Below are positions 1-8,634 of a stretch of DNA of 64,000 nucleotides, piece after piece; positions within the stretch are counted from its first letter, which is position 1; every line of letters starts with the position of its first letter. The stretch lies in NCBI GenBank assembly GCA_023248215.1, contig JAHFEW010000003.1, forward strand, positions 1 through 64,000, in the 5' to 3' direction. The DNA is from Nitrospira sp. (GTDB lineage Bacteria; Nitrospirota; Nitrospiria; Nitrospirales; Nitrospiraceae). A program made the position numbers and the translations under genes. The notes beneath the pieces were generated by a model, which was not told where the DNA came from, searched no databases, and saw only the letters and a list, made by a program, of their open reading frames with translations.

Positions 1-477
1 ATTACTCTAAGGTGTTTGGTCATGGTTTCCAATGTTTTCGTAGCCTCCAAATTTAAGTTTTGCCACTGCACCTCATCTCGTAGGTAATTACGGTATGGCA
101 TGGGAGCCGTGTCGTCGCTTCCTCTTGTTATGGGGAGACGTATTAATTCTGTAAGATTAGGAGGCTTGGGAGGCTGGGAAAGATCCCTAACCCATGCATC
201 AGTGTTCAATAGCAAGCGGTTGTGGGTAGGCTCTAGAACCCAATACCCCAGGGCGTTGGTAAGAAGTCCCAGGAAATACAGAAATCCCACCATAAGTGCG
301 AGACCGAATCCTATGAGTGTTCGTGACTTGCCCCATTGCTGCATGATTACAAAGTCCGTCATTCTTTTGGTGTACGCAGTAAGGCTGTTTCTAAGTGGGT
401 ACACCAGGTATGCCACGGCCATTATCGCAAGCGTACCCTCAACCTTGAGTTCTAACTCCAAGTGCAACACTTCAAGC
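1..477 (-). pseudogene. Membrane protein fragment, cut by the left edge and by an IS30 junction
   Basis: A continuous minus-strand frame runs off the left edge. It begins with a hydrophobic stretch (IMAVAYLVYPL), a charged loop, a second hydrophobic stretch (LIGFGLALMVGFLYFLGLL), then a soluble part (around LLLNTDAWVRDL). This is the layout of a protein with two membrane segments followed by a soluble domain. No family is recognised. The first in-frame ATG is at 422, but the frame stays open into the IS30 transposase at about 480 with no good ribosome site. The natural start was therefore probably lost when the element inserted. Composition is more AT-rich than the neighbours, which fits acquired DNA. 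Confidence 0.5.
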
Positions 478-481
478 CCTG

Positions 482-931
482 ATGGGCTACGGTGTTGCCA
501 TGCCAACGAGATCCTACAGACACATGAGTGCCGAAGAACGTGAGACCTTGAGCCTGGGTCTGGCCCACGGCCATTCGCTGAGGACGATGGCGTCGGTGTT
601 GGGGCGCGCCCCCAGCACCGTGAGCCGTGAGTTGGCCCGCAACGTAGCGCGGGGCCAGCCCTATCGTGCCTGCACCGCACACACGTTGGCGGCCACCCGA
701 GCCTGTCAGCCACGGCGCCCTCGCAAACTCCTGGATCCCTGGCTGTGGCAGTATGTCAGGACACATCTGGTTCAGGGCTGCTCGCCCGAACAGATTACCG
801 GGCGCCTCCGACGCGCGTATCCTGACGACATGCGGAAACACCTCTCGGCCGAGACCATCTATGCGGCGCTGTATGTGTTGCCACGCGGCACCCTGCGGGC
901 TCGAGGCCCCTTCAACTGTCCGGGTTGGTGA
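482..931 (+). pseudogene. IS30-family transposase, N-terminal fragment
   Basis: The product would be up to 149 residues; the likelier start is the second ATG at 500. It shows the IS30 N-terminal helix-turn-helix: RSYRHMSAEERETLSLGL, then GRAPSTVSRELARN, and later CSPEQITGRLR and LSAETIYAALY. Family members are about 320-380 residues with a DDE catalytic core. Here homology stops at about 900 (after LPRGTLRA) and the frame ends without the catalytic domain, so the element is dead. It sits directly against the truncated membrane gene on the left. Confidence 0.85.
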
Positions 932-1045
932 ACGGAGGAACGGGACGACCCGAGCTGACCCACGGTCTTCACTACGACTGACCCGGATCTTTGCGATCTG
1001 TCCCGCTCCCGTGGTGCCATGATGCAAAACCTCCTGTGAAGATAC

Positions 1046-1186
1046 AAGGTCTTGCAATCAAACATTTCCCTGCTCGTGGCGGACAGACTGCTTCGCTCCC
1101 TGTCAAAAGGTGGGGGCAGGTCTTGCATTACTATATTCCATCACCCTTCTCCACCACACACTACAGATGTGTGATTACAAGACCTG
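1046..1186. repeat. Three short copies of an AGGTCTTG motif, two of them inverted
   Basis: The motif lies at 1046-1054 and 1117-1125 in one orientation, and CAAGACCTG lies at 1178-1186 in the other. The arms at 1117-1125 and 1178-1186 are perfect 9-base inverted repeats about 50 bases apart. They lie between a dead IS30 fragment and the DUF429 gene. They may be terminal repeats of a small lost element or a binding site; nothing decides this. Confidence 0.35.
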
Positions 1187-1225
1187 AGCCCATTCTCTCC
1201 TACCATCCTCATCAACGTGAACTCG

Positions 1226-2059
1226 TTACACCCTACTTCTCAGCAATACTGGGTCAACAATCCATCCTTCGAGACGATCACAATCTGGTGGGATGCCATC
1301 AGGCGGGCTCGTCTGTCCGATCGACCAGGCGGCTTGCACGGCGCAGAGGACCGCATCGAGAACATCGCCTGTTTCATTAGCGATAGCTTTCTCGCGCACG
1401 ATTGAGGCGAGTCGAAGTCGGAACCAAAAATCACGGTGCGCGTGGGTCTCCAGACCATTGACAATCCGTTCCCGCGTTCTCGTCAGTACCGCGTTCTGGC
1501 GACGCTTGTCCTCGGCCTTGTATGCCCTCCCCTCTGCATAGCGTGCCGCGACGAGCTTCGGATACGGCTCAACCCCAACGCGGGAGTCATTCCGCGGCAG
1601 GACCGGCAGGATGGAGATGTTGGACCGCAGCAGCCGTGGCGCACCCTCGAAGAACATCTTTGCCACCGGCACGCCGTAGCACATCATGGGGCTGCGCGAT
1701 CCGGCCAGCTCGTCGGTTTGGCGGCGATGCTGCTTGTCCCGCTTTGGGCGAGAGGCTCTGTAGGAGCGCAGCAATTCCTCGAAGGCCTCGCGGCCCCGAG
1801 CGGCCAGCCATGAGACCGACGACGCCCAATCGCCCGTGCGATGGAGTTCTACCAGGAGCCGGCGTGGCTGGCCGAACGGAAAGTCCAACCCTGCACGCCA
1901 GGGACCGGGCCGATCCAAAAACGATTCGAATGCGGCAAACGATGGCAACTCTTCCACCACCTCCACTGCCAACAGGTCACGAGTCAATGACCCCACAGCA
2001 CAGGTGATGGGCTTCCGCTTGTTTGGACTGCTCGTGAAATCTAACCCATAGATCACCAT
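1226..2059 (-). CDS. DUF429 domain protein (predicted RNase H-fold nuclease)
   Basis: 277 residues, begun at ATG with a GGAAGG about 11 bases upstream. It opens with IYGLDFTSSP, an RNase H-like first strand carrying an Asp, then AGLDFPFGQPR. After a basic middle segment it has VEPYPKL and a C-terminal helix with NETGDVLDAVLCAVQAAW, whose acidic residues complete the pattern of DUF429 proteins. The family is predicted, not proven, to be nucleases. The gene is intact and stands alone between an IS30 fragment and the TPR gene, so its substrate cannot be inferred from context. Confidence 0.75.
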   Translation of the reverse strand: MVIYGLDFTSSPNKRKPITCAVGSLTRDLLAVEVVEELPSFAAFESFLDRPGPWRAGLDFPFGQPRRLLVELHRTGDWASSVSWLAARGREAFEELLRSYRASRPKRDKQHRRQTDELAGSRSPMMCYGVPVAKMFFEGAPRLLRSNISILPVLPRNDSRVGVEPYPKLVAARYAEGRAYKAEDKRRQNAVLTRTRERIVNGLETHAHRDFWFRLRLASIVREKAIANETGDVLDAVLCAVQAAWSIGQTSPPDGIPPDCDRLEGWIVDPVLLRSRV

Positions 2060-2250
2060 GTTCGTACGAGCCTTCCGCTGGTCCTCTGGCGATGGGAACG
2101 CGGTTGACGCTGTCGTACCCCGGCTTCTTCACCGATCCGGTAACAGGTAGTCCCCCAAGACGAATCAGATGTGGGCCAGGCAAACGCCGCCCGCTGATCG
2201 GAGATACACAACCGAGATGCTCAACAATGAGTCCGGCCCTCTATTGTGCC

Positions 2251-2278
2251 TTGCAATTGCGGTCCAGGTCAGTACAAT
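2251..2278 (+). promoter_or_regulatory. Sigma-70-type promoter for the TPR gene
   Basis: TTGCAA (2251-2256) and TACAAT (2273-2278) are separated by 16 bases. Transcription would start near 2285, about 28 bases before the ATG at 2313, which has its own GGAAGGA ribosome site. Confidence 0.55.
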
Positions 2279-2312
2279 GAAGGTGGACTGACGTGGACGG
2301 GAAGGACGGAAC

Positions 2313-3782
2313 ATGGTCGCTCCCTTGTTACTCCTGCCCCAATTTCTTTCTCCTGGACCCCGGTGTGAGTCTGACGCGATACTCTGTCTGGATAGCGCCC
2401 CTTCCCCCAATCCTCCGACACGACAACACTTATCCCGGTATCGCCGATGCTCACTCTTGCGTACGGCTCATGTGTGGGTGGCAATCGGAGCGCTGGCGCT
2501 CGCAGGACTGAACCCGCCCTCTGTCCACGCGACGAGCTTTTTCCCCAACCTCTCCCACACCCATCTTGAGGTAGGAAAAGCGCTGTTGAACAGAGGCGAT
2601 CTCGCCGAAGCGATCGCCGAATTCCGCGCGGCGACCAGGCTCCAGCCGGACAACGCCGAAGCCCACTATAATTTGGGCTACGCGCTGGGGCGGCAAGGTG
2701 ATCTCGACGGAGCGATTGCGGCCTACGCCGAAGCAGTCCACCTCAAGCCTGGCGACCCAGCCTACGCCGACGCGTACACGAACCTGGCGCATGCACTTGG
2801 CCAGAAAGGAGACCTTGACGGAGCCATCGCCGCGTGGAAGGAAGTCATCAGGCTCCATCCGGACGATACCGAGGCCAGCGCGAATCTCCAGCATGCTCTG
2901 CGGAAAAGAGGCGATCTGGACAGAGTGGTGATGGCGTGGCGGGAAGCTATTCGTCTGCAGCCGACCGAAGCCTTAGCCTATGCCGGGCTGGCTGCCACCC
3001 TCGAACAGAAGGGCGATCTCGACGGCGAAATCGCCGCCTGGCGCCAAGTCGTGCGGTTGAAGCCGGAAGACCCCCGCGCGCATCTCAATTTAGGAATCGC
3101 GCTAGGACAGAAGAAAAACCTCGCGGCAGAAATTGCTGCCTATAGGGAGGCAATCCGCCTGAACCCCGACGATCCGGAGTTTGCGGACGCCCACTTCAAT
3201 CTCGCCTATGCATTGGCCCAGAAAGGAGAGGTAGAGGAGGCGATTGCCGCATGGCGAAAAGCGATCCGTTTGAACCCGGCCGCGGGGTCGGAGCGGAAAC
3301 GCCTGGGGCTGGCCCGCGCGGAGCAGGGGACCCTGGAGCGGGCAATTGCGGCGTGGCGAGACAGAATTCAGAGGAATCCCACCGATGCCTTCGCCCATTT
3401 CGAGTTGGGCATCGCGCTCGGGCAGAAGGGAGATTTGGCTGGGGAGATCGCGGCCTACCGTGAAACCATCCTGCTCCGCCCGAACGATCCCACCTTGGCA
3501 GAAGCCTATCATCAGCTCGGAGAAGCCCTCGCCCAACAAGGCGCATGGCGTGAAGCCATCGATGTATATCACGCACTGGCGCGCCTCAAGCCTGACGATC
3601 TGCGTGTGAAGCGTTCACTGGGAGACGCGCATCGCGTCCTGGGGTTCACGCTGATTGAGAGGGGCGAGCTGAGCCAGGCGATTGAGCAGTTAGGAATCAC
3701 CCTGCGATTCGATCCCGCCAATGAAGAAGTCAAGCGCGCCCTCGCCAGCGCCCTGATCACCGAGCACAGCCAACGACGGTAA
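2313..3782 (+). CDS. Tetratricopeptide-repeat protein
   Basis: 489 residues, made almost entirely of about ten 34-residue TPR units from residue 80 to the end (recurring pattern GDLDGAIAAWREAIRLxPDD). TPR arrays are protein-binding scaffolds; the partner is unknown. The ATG at 2313 has GGAAGGA six bases upstream and a promoter at 2251-2278. However, a signal-like hydrophobic run (HVWVAIGALALAGL, then SVHA) lies at residues 52-74. Either the protein carries an unusually long leader, or translation starts internally at TTG 2457 and exports it. No other domain is visible. The next genes are on the opposite strand. Confidence 0.85.
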   Translation: MVAPLLLLPQFLSPGPRCESDAILCLDSAPSPNPPTRQHLSRYRRCSLLRTAHVWVAIGALALAGLNPPSVHATSFFPNLSHTHLEVGKALLNRGDLAEAIAEFRAATRLQPDNAEAHYNLGYALGRQGDLDGAIAAYAEAVHLKPGDPAYADAYTNLAHALGQKGDLDGAIAAWKEVIRLHPDDTEASANLQHALRKRGDLDRVVMAWREAIRLQPTEALAYAGLAATLEQKGDLDGEIAAWRQVVRLKPEDPRAHLNLGIALGQKKNLAAEIAAYREAIRLNPDDPEFADAHFNLAYALAQKGEVEEAIAAWRKAIRLNPAAGSERKRLGLARAEQGTLERAIAAWRDRIQRNPTDAFAHFELGIALGQKGDLAGEIAAYRETILLRPNDPTLAEAYHQLGEALAQQGAWREAIDVYHALARLKPDDLRVKRSLGDAHRVLGFTLIERGELSQAIEQLGITLRFDPANEEVKRALASALITEHSQRR

Positions 3783-4075
3783 TGACAAGAAAAGGGGACA
3801 GGCTGTTTTTCTAGCGGCTTCCGTAGGCGGCCCCGCCTCCGCATCGTAGATGCTAATCCCAGCGCGGCCGCAATGTTCGCTTGCCAGTCTTTCCTTCCGA
3901 ATGGCTGTTGCCGGTTGATGCAGGTACGCAGCGTGACAAATCATGATCGAACAGCGGCTGATCGATCTATCTAAAGTTCAGACGCAAGAATACGTAGCCT
4001 GTTTTCTTTTCTTGCTCCGATACGCACAGGTGGGAACCGTAGTGGCGCCCTTCCGAGCCGCAAATCGAAACGACA

Positions 4076-4720
4076 TCAAGCCTGGTTTAACTTGAGGGCG
4101 GCGGCGACGATTGGCTTAGCCCAGTCCGGTGTGCGCGAGAGGTTCGGCGGCCCGAGAATCTTCGCCCGTTCCATCTGCAGCACCAACCTGAGCGAGGGCG
4201 CCTCCTCAGCAGCAGGATCCGCCTCCTCGCTGTTGTCATGGACCCGCAAAGCTGTGAGGTGAGGCAGGAGTGCGATGAGGTTCAGTCGGCTATGCTCGTA
4301 ACGTCGGCGAATATCTTTCTCAGGAATGTCGTGGCCTCCCCGGCGAACCCTCGCTCGCACTCGTTCAAGGTGCAGTTCCGGACTGGACAGGCCCACGTAC
4401 CAGATGTGAATCTCGATCCCTTGCGCGGCAGCCTGGGCGAGCACCTGCGTGATCGTATTGCCGCCGAGAGTGGTCTCGAACGCGAAGTCCAGACGCTCCT
4501 CAATCGCCCGCTTCAGCAACCTCACGCCCTGCCGCCAAGCTACGCTGTTGGCAGCCTTTTGACTCAGGGTAGGATTGACTGCCATCAGTCGTCGTGCGGC
4601 CTCGTCAGGATTAAAGTAGTCGCTTCCGAGCGCACGAAAGGTCGCGCCGGCTATGCTGCTCTTGCCTGAGCCATTCACGCCGGCTATGACATAGAGGCGC
4701 GGCGGTCTCTTAACGCTCAT
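4076..4720 (-). CDS. Zeta-toxin-like AAA kinase (putative toxin)
   Basis: 214 residues. A P-loop lies at residues 13-20 (GVNGSGKS), then DYFNPDEAARRL, a segment typical of zeta/PezT kinases, then FETTLGG and a lid region with RVRRGGHDIPEKDIRRRY. Zeta toxins phosphorylate UDP-N-acetylglucosamine and block wall synthesis; whether this one does is inference. Its start overlaps the stop of the upstream antitoxin by 4 bases (ATGA), so the two are translationally coupled. The partner is a Phd/YefM-like protein, not the classical epsilon antitoxin. The C-terminal tail (after LVLQMERAKILGPP) is family-typical for short chromosomal zeta-like proteins. Confidence 0.8.
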   Translation of the reverse strand: MSVKRPPRLYVIAGVNGSGKSSIAGATFRALGSDYFNPDEAARRLMAVNPTLSQKAANSVAWRQGVRLLKRAIEERLDFAFETTLGGNTITQVLAQAAAQGIEIHIWYVGLSSPELHLERVRARVRRGGHDIPEKDIRRRYEHSRLNLIALLPHLTALRVHDNSEEADPAAEEAPSLRLVLQMERAKILGPPNLSRTPDWAKPIVAAALKLNQA

Positions 4721-5118
4721 TTCACGATACGAGTGCGGGACGGTCGGCGGGGTAGCTTGAAAGACGGTCGGCGGTCTTTGCGTGCGGCCGTGACAGCGGC
4801 GCGTCCGAGTTGGGAGGGAGACGCATTGAACGCATCAGCCATACCCTGTCTGGCCCTCGCCGTCTGCATGCTGGCCAACAACGCATCAAATTCGCTGGTG
4901 AGTTCATCGAGCTGGGGCGCGCGATCTTTCACCAGCGCGACGAACTCCTCATAAGACAAGAGCACGGCCTTCGGCAGATCATGCCGGGTAATGGCGACTG
5001 CGCCACCATGCACCGCCCGCTCAAGGATAGTTCCGAATTCGTTCTTCATTCTCGTGGCTGCCACGATCGACATATCCACGAGTTGGCCCTGGCTGTTCCT
5101 ATAGGTCAGCTTGGACAT
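4717..5118 (-). CDS. Phd/YefM-type antitoxin
   Basis: 133 residues from the ATG at 5118. That start has AGGAGG 4-6 bases upstream and lies just downstream of a promoter. A more distant ATG at 5169 would lie upstream of the -10 box and is excluded. The N-terminal half has the Phd fold sequence: SIVAATRMKNEFGTILERAV, GGAVAITRHDLPKAVLLSYEEF. The C-terminal half is longer than usual and ends in a very basic tail (KDRRPSFKLPRRPSR). In this family the N-terminus binds operator DNA and the C-terminus neutralises the toxin. A palindromic operator candidate lies at 5167-5182. Confidence 0.8.
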   Translation of the reverse strand: MSKLTYRNSQGQLVDMSIVAATRMKNEFGTILERAVHGGAVAITRHDLPKAVLLSYEEFVALVKDRAPQLDELTSEFDALLASMQTARARQGMADAFNASPSQLGRAAVTAARKDRRPSFKLPRRPSRTRIVK

Positions 5119-5140
5119 AGCCCCTCCTCTCGGTTGAGAG

Positions 5141-5168
5141 AGTATACCCAAGATAGCCGCATTGTCCA
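5141..5168 (-). promoter_or_regulatory. Promoter of the Phd/zeta operon
   Basis: On the minus strand, TGGACA (complement of 5163-5168) and TATACT (complement of 5141-5146) have a 16-base spacer. This is 5/6 agreement with the -35 and 5/6 with the -10 consensus. The transcript would start near 5135, 17 bases before the antitoxin ATG. Confidence 0.65.
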
Positions 5169-5182
5169 TAATAGCTATTATG
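5167..5182. promoter_or_regulatory. 16-bp perfect palindrome, probable antitoxin operator
   Basis: CATAATAGCTATTATG reads identically on both strands and overlaps the -35 box of the Phd/zeta promoter. Phd-type antitoxins repress their own operons through such palindromes, so autoregulation is the likely role. That inference is from position and symmetry only. Confidence 0.6.
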
Positions 5183-5625
5183 TATGGCTGAAACTATCGG
5201 TACGCATGAGCACCGGCCTAGACCTCCCATGCTCCATGCCTGTCTACTCGCCGGCGACCAGCTCACACAAGACAGACTTTGCCATTGCATGGGAAACGCC
5301 ATGGTCGCCTGACGCGGCAAGGCTGGTACCCGCTCATGCAGTCGAATGGCGGAACAACTCCTAGTCAGGCTCTGGGGGAAATAGCGGGGTCAATCGAGGC
5401 GCAAGTTGGAGGGCGACCCGTTGATCTCCTGAAAAGACACGGCCGGCTCACCGTCTCGCCGGCGTGCGCAACCTTGACGCTCGTTCTTCCTCGCGACGCG
5501 CGGCCCCGGAAGGCCCTCGCCTGGGCAAAGGACGCGTCTCGGCGCGACCAGGGTTGGGAGGGTAAGAAGGCGGCGCGCAGTGGGAGGCCAACCAAGCCAC
5601 CCTCCCGAGGATAGAACAGGCACGC
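5183..5625. other. Intergenic region without a recognisable gene
   Basis: About 440 bases separate the toxin-antitoxin promoter from the end of the beta-barrel gene. A plus-strand open frame covers 5279-5614, but its product is arginine-rich, has no ribosome site and resembles nothing. I see no RNA gene or IS trace. Confidence 0.4.
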
Positions 5626-6291
5626 TCAGAAGAACGCTCGGACTCCGAACAGAAACCCGAAGGACGACGCATTCCAATCATCCGACCGCACCCCGTCGAT
5701 AGTCACGTGCCCGTCGTTGCGCTTGTAGGCCATTTCGGCATTGAGCGCCAGTGCGGAGTTCAAGAAGTAGTCTGCCCCCCAGGCCAATCGCCACGCAAAA
5801 TTGTTACTCGGACTGATTGTCCTGCCACGGATGGCGTCGCTTTCACCAAACGAGTTCACGTTAACGCCAAACCCCATGGAGGCATAGGGTGCGATGGGCC
5901 CGAGTCGGCCTGGACGGAGTTCGACCGTCGGAAGAAGAGACACCGTGTCCATATGTCCGAGATCGACGGAAGGTCGCTCTTGGTTGACAGAATGTCGCTC
6001 CCACTCAAGGGTAAGGCCAGCTGACAACCACTTATTCACGCCATACAGCCCCTGCACGTTGACAAGGGATCCAACCTCAGTTGAAAACCGCGTCTTCAGC
6101 TCCTGGGTCAGAGGGGCGAATCCTGCCCGGAAGCCGAGCAGCCACTTTCCTTGCTCAGCTCCCCCCGGCGTCCACTTCCACTCCCTTGTCTGAGTAACAT
6201 TTTCTGCGTGAACAACGCCGAGTGGGATCAGGGGGGCCATCACACTGAGCAGAACCAGCATCACAACATACCTTGTCCGGATCATCTGCAT
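5626..6291 (-). CDS. Outer-membrane beta-barrel protein
   Basis: 221 residues with a signal peptide (VVMLVLLSVMAPLIPLGVVHA, cleavage near residue 29). After this come alternating amphipathic strands (GKWLLGFRAGFAP, WLSAGLTLEWER, PYASMGFGVNV, FAWRLAWGADYFLN) and a C-terminal phenylalanine (FLFGVRAFF), the BAM recognition signature. Length and strand count suit an 8-stranded OmpW/OmpA-like barrel. GGAGGAG lies seven bases before the ATG. The cargo or function is not readable. It is a single-gene unit, and its spacer to the next gene holds IS debris. Confidence 0.8.
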   Translation of the reverse strand: MQMIRTRYVVMLVLLSVMAPLIPLGVVHAENVTQTREWKWTPGGAEQGKWLLGFRAGFAPLTQELKTRFSTEVGSLVNVQGLYGVNKWLSAGLTLEWERHSVNQERPSVDLGHMDTVSLLPTVELRPGRLGPIAPYASMGFGVNVNSFGESDAIRGRTISPSNNFAWRLAWGADYFLNSALALNAEMAYKRNDGHVTIDGVRSDDWNASSFGFLFGVRAFF

Positions 6292-6712
6292 AGCACGTCT
6301 CCTCCAATGCTGTTTGTTTGACCAGGCTCGGCTTATCCGCAGAGAGTGGGCGCGGCTCTCACGCCTTGCTCCTGATGCTTGTGTGCCTTCTCGCGCCCAT
6401 ACCTGCCAAGTTGACCGACAGCTTCATCCGCCCGCTCCAGACTATGCTTCCTATTGGTCCGCTTGCCGGACGCAGGGTCATCCTCACGTCCATTGCCGTC
6501 TCGGTTGCGACGCTGAAGCCATACCCCGATAGCGCGAACACCACGGCCCTGAATCCAGCGAGTACGAGTTGCCAGTCTATCCTCCTTACTCTGAAAACCA
6601 TAGCAAACGCTCGGTTTTTGCCTAGGCGAGCTGAAGCCTTTAGATCTTGCGCAGGGCCGACTCAGAGACGGACAAGCGAGGATCATCGCGGATGACCCTC
6701 CCTTGATTTTAC
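6292..6712. other. Intergenic region, no supported gene
   Basis: Frames are open on both strands, including an 80-codon minus-strand frame (6359-6601) with one hydrophobic stretch. None has a convincing ribosome site or family resemblance. The segment ends where the IS3 remnant at 6713 starts. Confidence 0.35.
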
Positions 6713-6815
6713 AGACACCTCCATAAGGGGAAGAATGGTGAAATTGGAGGGCATCATGCCAGCAACAACGCGACGTCAGTTTGCCGACGCATTCAAGTGC
6801 GCGGCGGTCCGGCGC
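6713..6815 (+). mobile_element. IS3-family left-end remnant
   Basis: The segment starts with an end-like sequence containing TTACAGACACCT. The larger IS3 element has ACAGACACCT at 7490-7499, near its own end. An ATG at 6756 then opens an orfA-like start (MPATTRRQFADAFKCAAVR), typical of IS3 OrfA, and homology is lost at about 6815. The rest of this element is gone. Confidence 0.5.
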
Positions 6816-6861
6816 CCTCCTCGCCTTCTCATCCCCCACCGCTCCCCCATCACCTCAGAAG

Positions 6862-6908
6862 TGATGGATACGCCTCCGATTGTGCAGTAGACTCGCCGCG
6901 GCAGATTT
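6862..6908 (+). repeat. Dispersed promoter-like repeat, copy A
   Basis: This 47-base segment matches 16263-16309 with only about five differences. It contains TAGACT (6888-6893), which could be a -10 box with TGGATA 17 bases upstream. It ends about 40 bases before the OsmC-family ATG. A shorter related segment lies at 13510-13530. Confidence 0.6.
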
Positions 6909-6946
6909 CATAATTGGGCGTCACATTTGGACAATCGAGGGGCGTT

Positions 6947-7474
6947 ATGAATATGGAAGAACTCCGATCGCTCCAGGCGCCACTCAAGGAGCGCTATCGC
7001 GAATGTCCGGAAGCCGCACTCATGACCCTGAGGGCTGAGGGGCGAATCGGAGAGGGAATTACTTGCGCGGTTGGAACCGGAAAGGCGCTTGTTGAAGCGG
7101 GTCTGCATCCTGCTACAGGCGGTACCGGACTTATGGCTTGTTCTGGCAACATGCTGCTGGAGGCGCTTGCAGCCTGCGCCGGGGTGACCTTGGGGGCAGT
7201 CGCGACAGCTATAGGCATTGAGATTCGTGACGGAATGGTTCGGGCGGAAGGTGACCTGGATTTTCGAGGCACGCTCGGAGTATCCAAGGAAACACCGGTC
7301 GGGTTTCAATGCATCCGACTCCAATTCGATCTTGCGACAGACGCGACGGAAGACCAACTCGCCACACTACTTCGCCTCACCGAGCGTTACTGCGTCGTCT
7401 ATCAAACGCTTCGTCAGTCTCCGGAGATAAGCGTCTCGCATCGCGTGACAAAATCGGGCTCAGCGTCAGGGTGA
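6947..7474 (+). CDS. OsmC-family protein
   Basis: 175 residues from the ATG at 6947, which has GAGGGGC upstream. The fold signature is clear: a glycine-rich turn (HPATGGTGLMACSGNMLLEALAACAGVTL) with the conserved Cys of CSGN and the second Cys in LAACAGVTL. A C-terminal half follows with LTERYCVVYQTL. OsmC/Ohr proteins are dimeric peroxidases that reduce organic hydroperoxides through two cysteines. This member is of the general OsmC type rather than Ohr. It lies between IS debris on both sides, with repeat copy A as a probable promoter. Confidence 0.85.
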   Translation: MNMEELRSLQAPLKERYRECPEAALMTLRAEGRIGEGITCAVGTGKALVEAGLHPATGGTGLMACSGNMLLEALAACAGVTLGAVATAIGIEIRDGMVRAEGDLDFRGTLGVSKETPVGFQCIRLQFDLATDATEDQLATLLRLTERYCVVYQTLRQSPEISVSHRVTKSGSASG

Positions 7475-7502
7475 GGTGGCCCCGGAATAACAGACACCTG
7501 GA

Positions 7503-8634
7503 TTACGTACCACTCTCCTGCCGCTCGAACTCCTCCGGACTCCGATAGCCGAGCGCCTGATGCTGGCGCTGCCGGTTATAGAAACGGTCGATAGAGTCCT
7601 CGATGGCAACCTGGGCCTCAGCCTGATTCTGAAACTGTCGGTGTCGCACCAGTTCGTTCTTCAGCGAGCTGAAGAAGCTTTCTACCGGCGCATTGTATAG
7701 CAGTTGCCCTTCCGACTCATGCTCAGGACTACCCCACGGCGCGCCAAGAGGGTCTGATAGAGACTCGCGCGATACTGGTTGCCTTGATCGCTATGGTGCA
7801 CGAGCCCTGGGGCAGGACGTCGACGCTGCCAGGCCATCCACCATGCCTCCACGACCACCGACAACGTTTGCCGCGGACTTCATGGCCCACCCCACGACGC
7901 GGTGTGAATAGAGATCAAGCAAGACGACGACGGTCAGCCAGCCAGTGCGCGTGGGCACGAACGTTAGATCCCCGGCCCACACGCGATTCTTGGCCGACAC
8001 CGCAAACTGCTGATTCAGCCGGTTTGGAATGGGGACGACGTCCTGCTGACGAACCTGCACCGTCCGCACGTAACGCCGTCGGCGCAACGCGACGATCCGG
8101 GCCAGGCGTCGGAGGCGGGCCACCAGATGCCGGCCGCAACTCAGTCCGGTTCGCGCGAGCAGCCGCCACATCTTCCGCGCCCCGTAGGCTTTCCGCATCT
8201 GCAGATGCAGCACCCGCATCCGCGCGATCAGGAGCCGATTTCGCTGCGTGCGGAAACTATCGGGCCGCCCTTACCAAGCATAGAACCCGCTGCGACTGAC
8301 CTGCAAGGCCCGACACAAGCGGGCCACCCGAAATTCGTGCGCATGGGCCTGGATGAACCTGTACTTCACTGCGACTCCTTGGCACAGTACACCGCGGCTT
8401 TTTTTTAAATGTCCGCTCCTCGGTGACCCCGGCCAATTCCCGCTTGAGGCGCGCCAGTTCGGCAGCCGGCTCGGCTTGCCGACCCGACCCAGGAAACGCC
8501 CCGCCACGCGCGGCGACTTCTTTCTGCCATTTGTAGAAACGATTGCGGGGAATGCCGGGTTCACGGGCGATCTCGGCTGCCGGGCGAGGCCGCCTTCTTC
8601 CCCTGAACTCTTCTGAATCTTCACGCTGTGGCAT
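7503..8634 (-). pseudogene. IS3-family element with broken orfA and orfB
   Basis: OrfA begins near 8634 (MPQREDSEEFRG) and reaches an A8 tract at about 8399-8406, the place where IS3 elements slip by -1 into orfB. OrfB fragments are found in several frames: KYRFIQAHAHEFRVARLCRALQ, MRKAYGARKMWRLLART, WAGDLTFVPTRTGWL (first catalytic Asp), LVHHSDQGNQY (second), VESFFSSLKNEL (Glu), and NRQRQHQALGYRSPEEFE at the end. Frameshifts are visible near 7860 and 7695; the latter is a one-base loss in the NCYDNAP motif. The element is inactive. A TGAGGTGGC-type end lies just after the OsmC stop. Confidence 0.85.

Noticed and set aside
100-543. Plus-strand frame of 147 codons at the left edge
   Set aside because: It runs antisense to a better membrane-protein frame, has no ribosome site and its product has no plausible fold.
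452-1057. Minus-strand 201-codon frame over the IS30 fragment
   Set aside because: It is the antisense shadow of the transposase; the amino-acid mix is typical of reversed GC-rich coding DNA.
2450-2520. Internal ATG at 2450 as the TPR start
   Set aside because: It is in another frame; only TTG 2457 is in frame, so the start at 2313 with its ribosome site is preferred.
5279-5614. 111-codon plus-strand frame in a spacer
   Set aside because: Arginine-rich product, no ribosome site, and no domain.
6359-6601. 80-codon minus-strand frame with one hydrophobic stretch
   Set aside because: There is no ribosome site, no family match, and the plus strand has an equally open frame.
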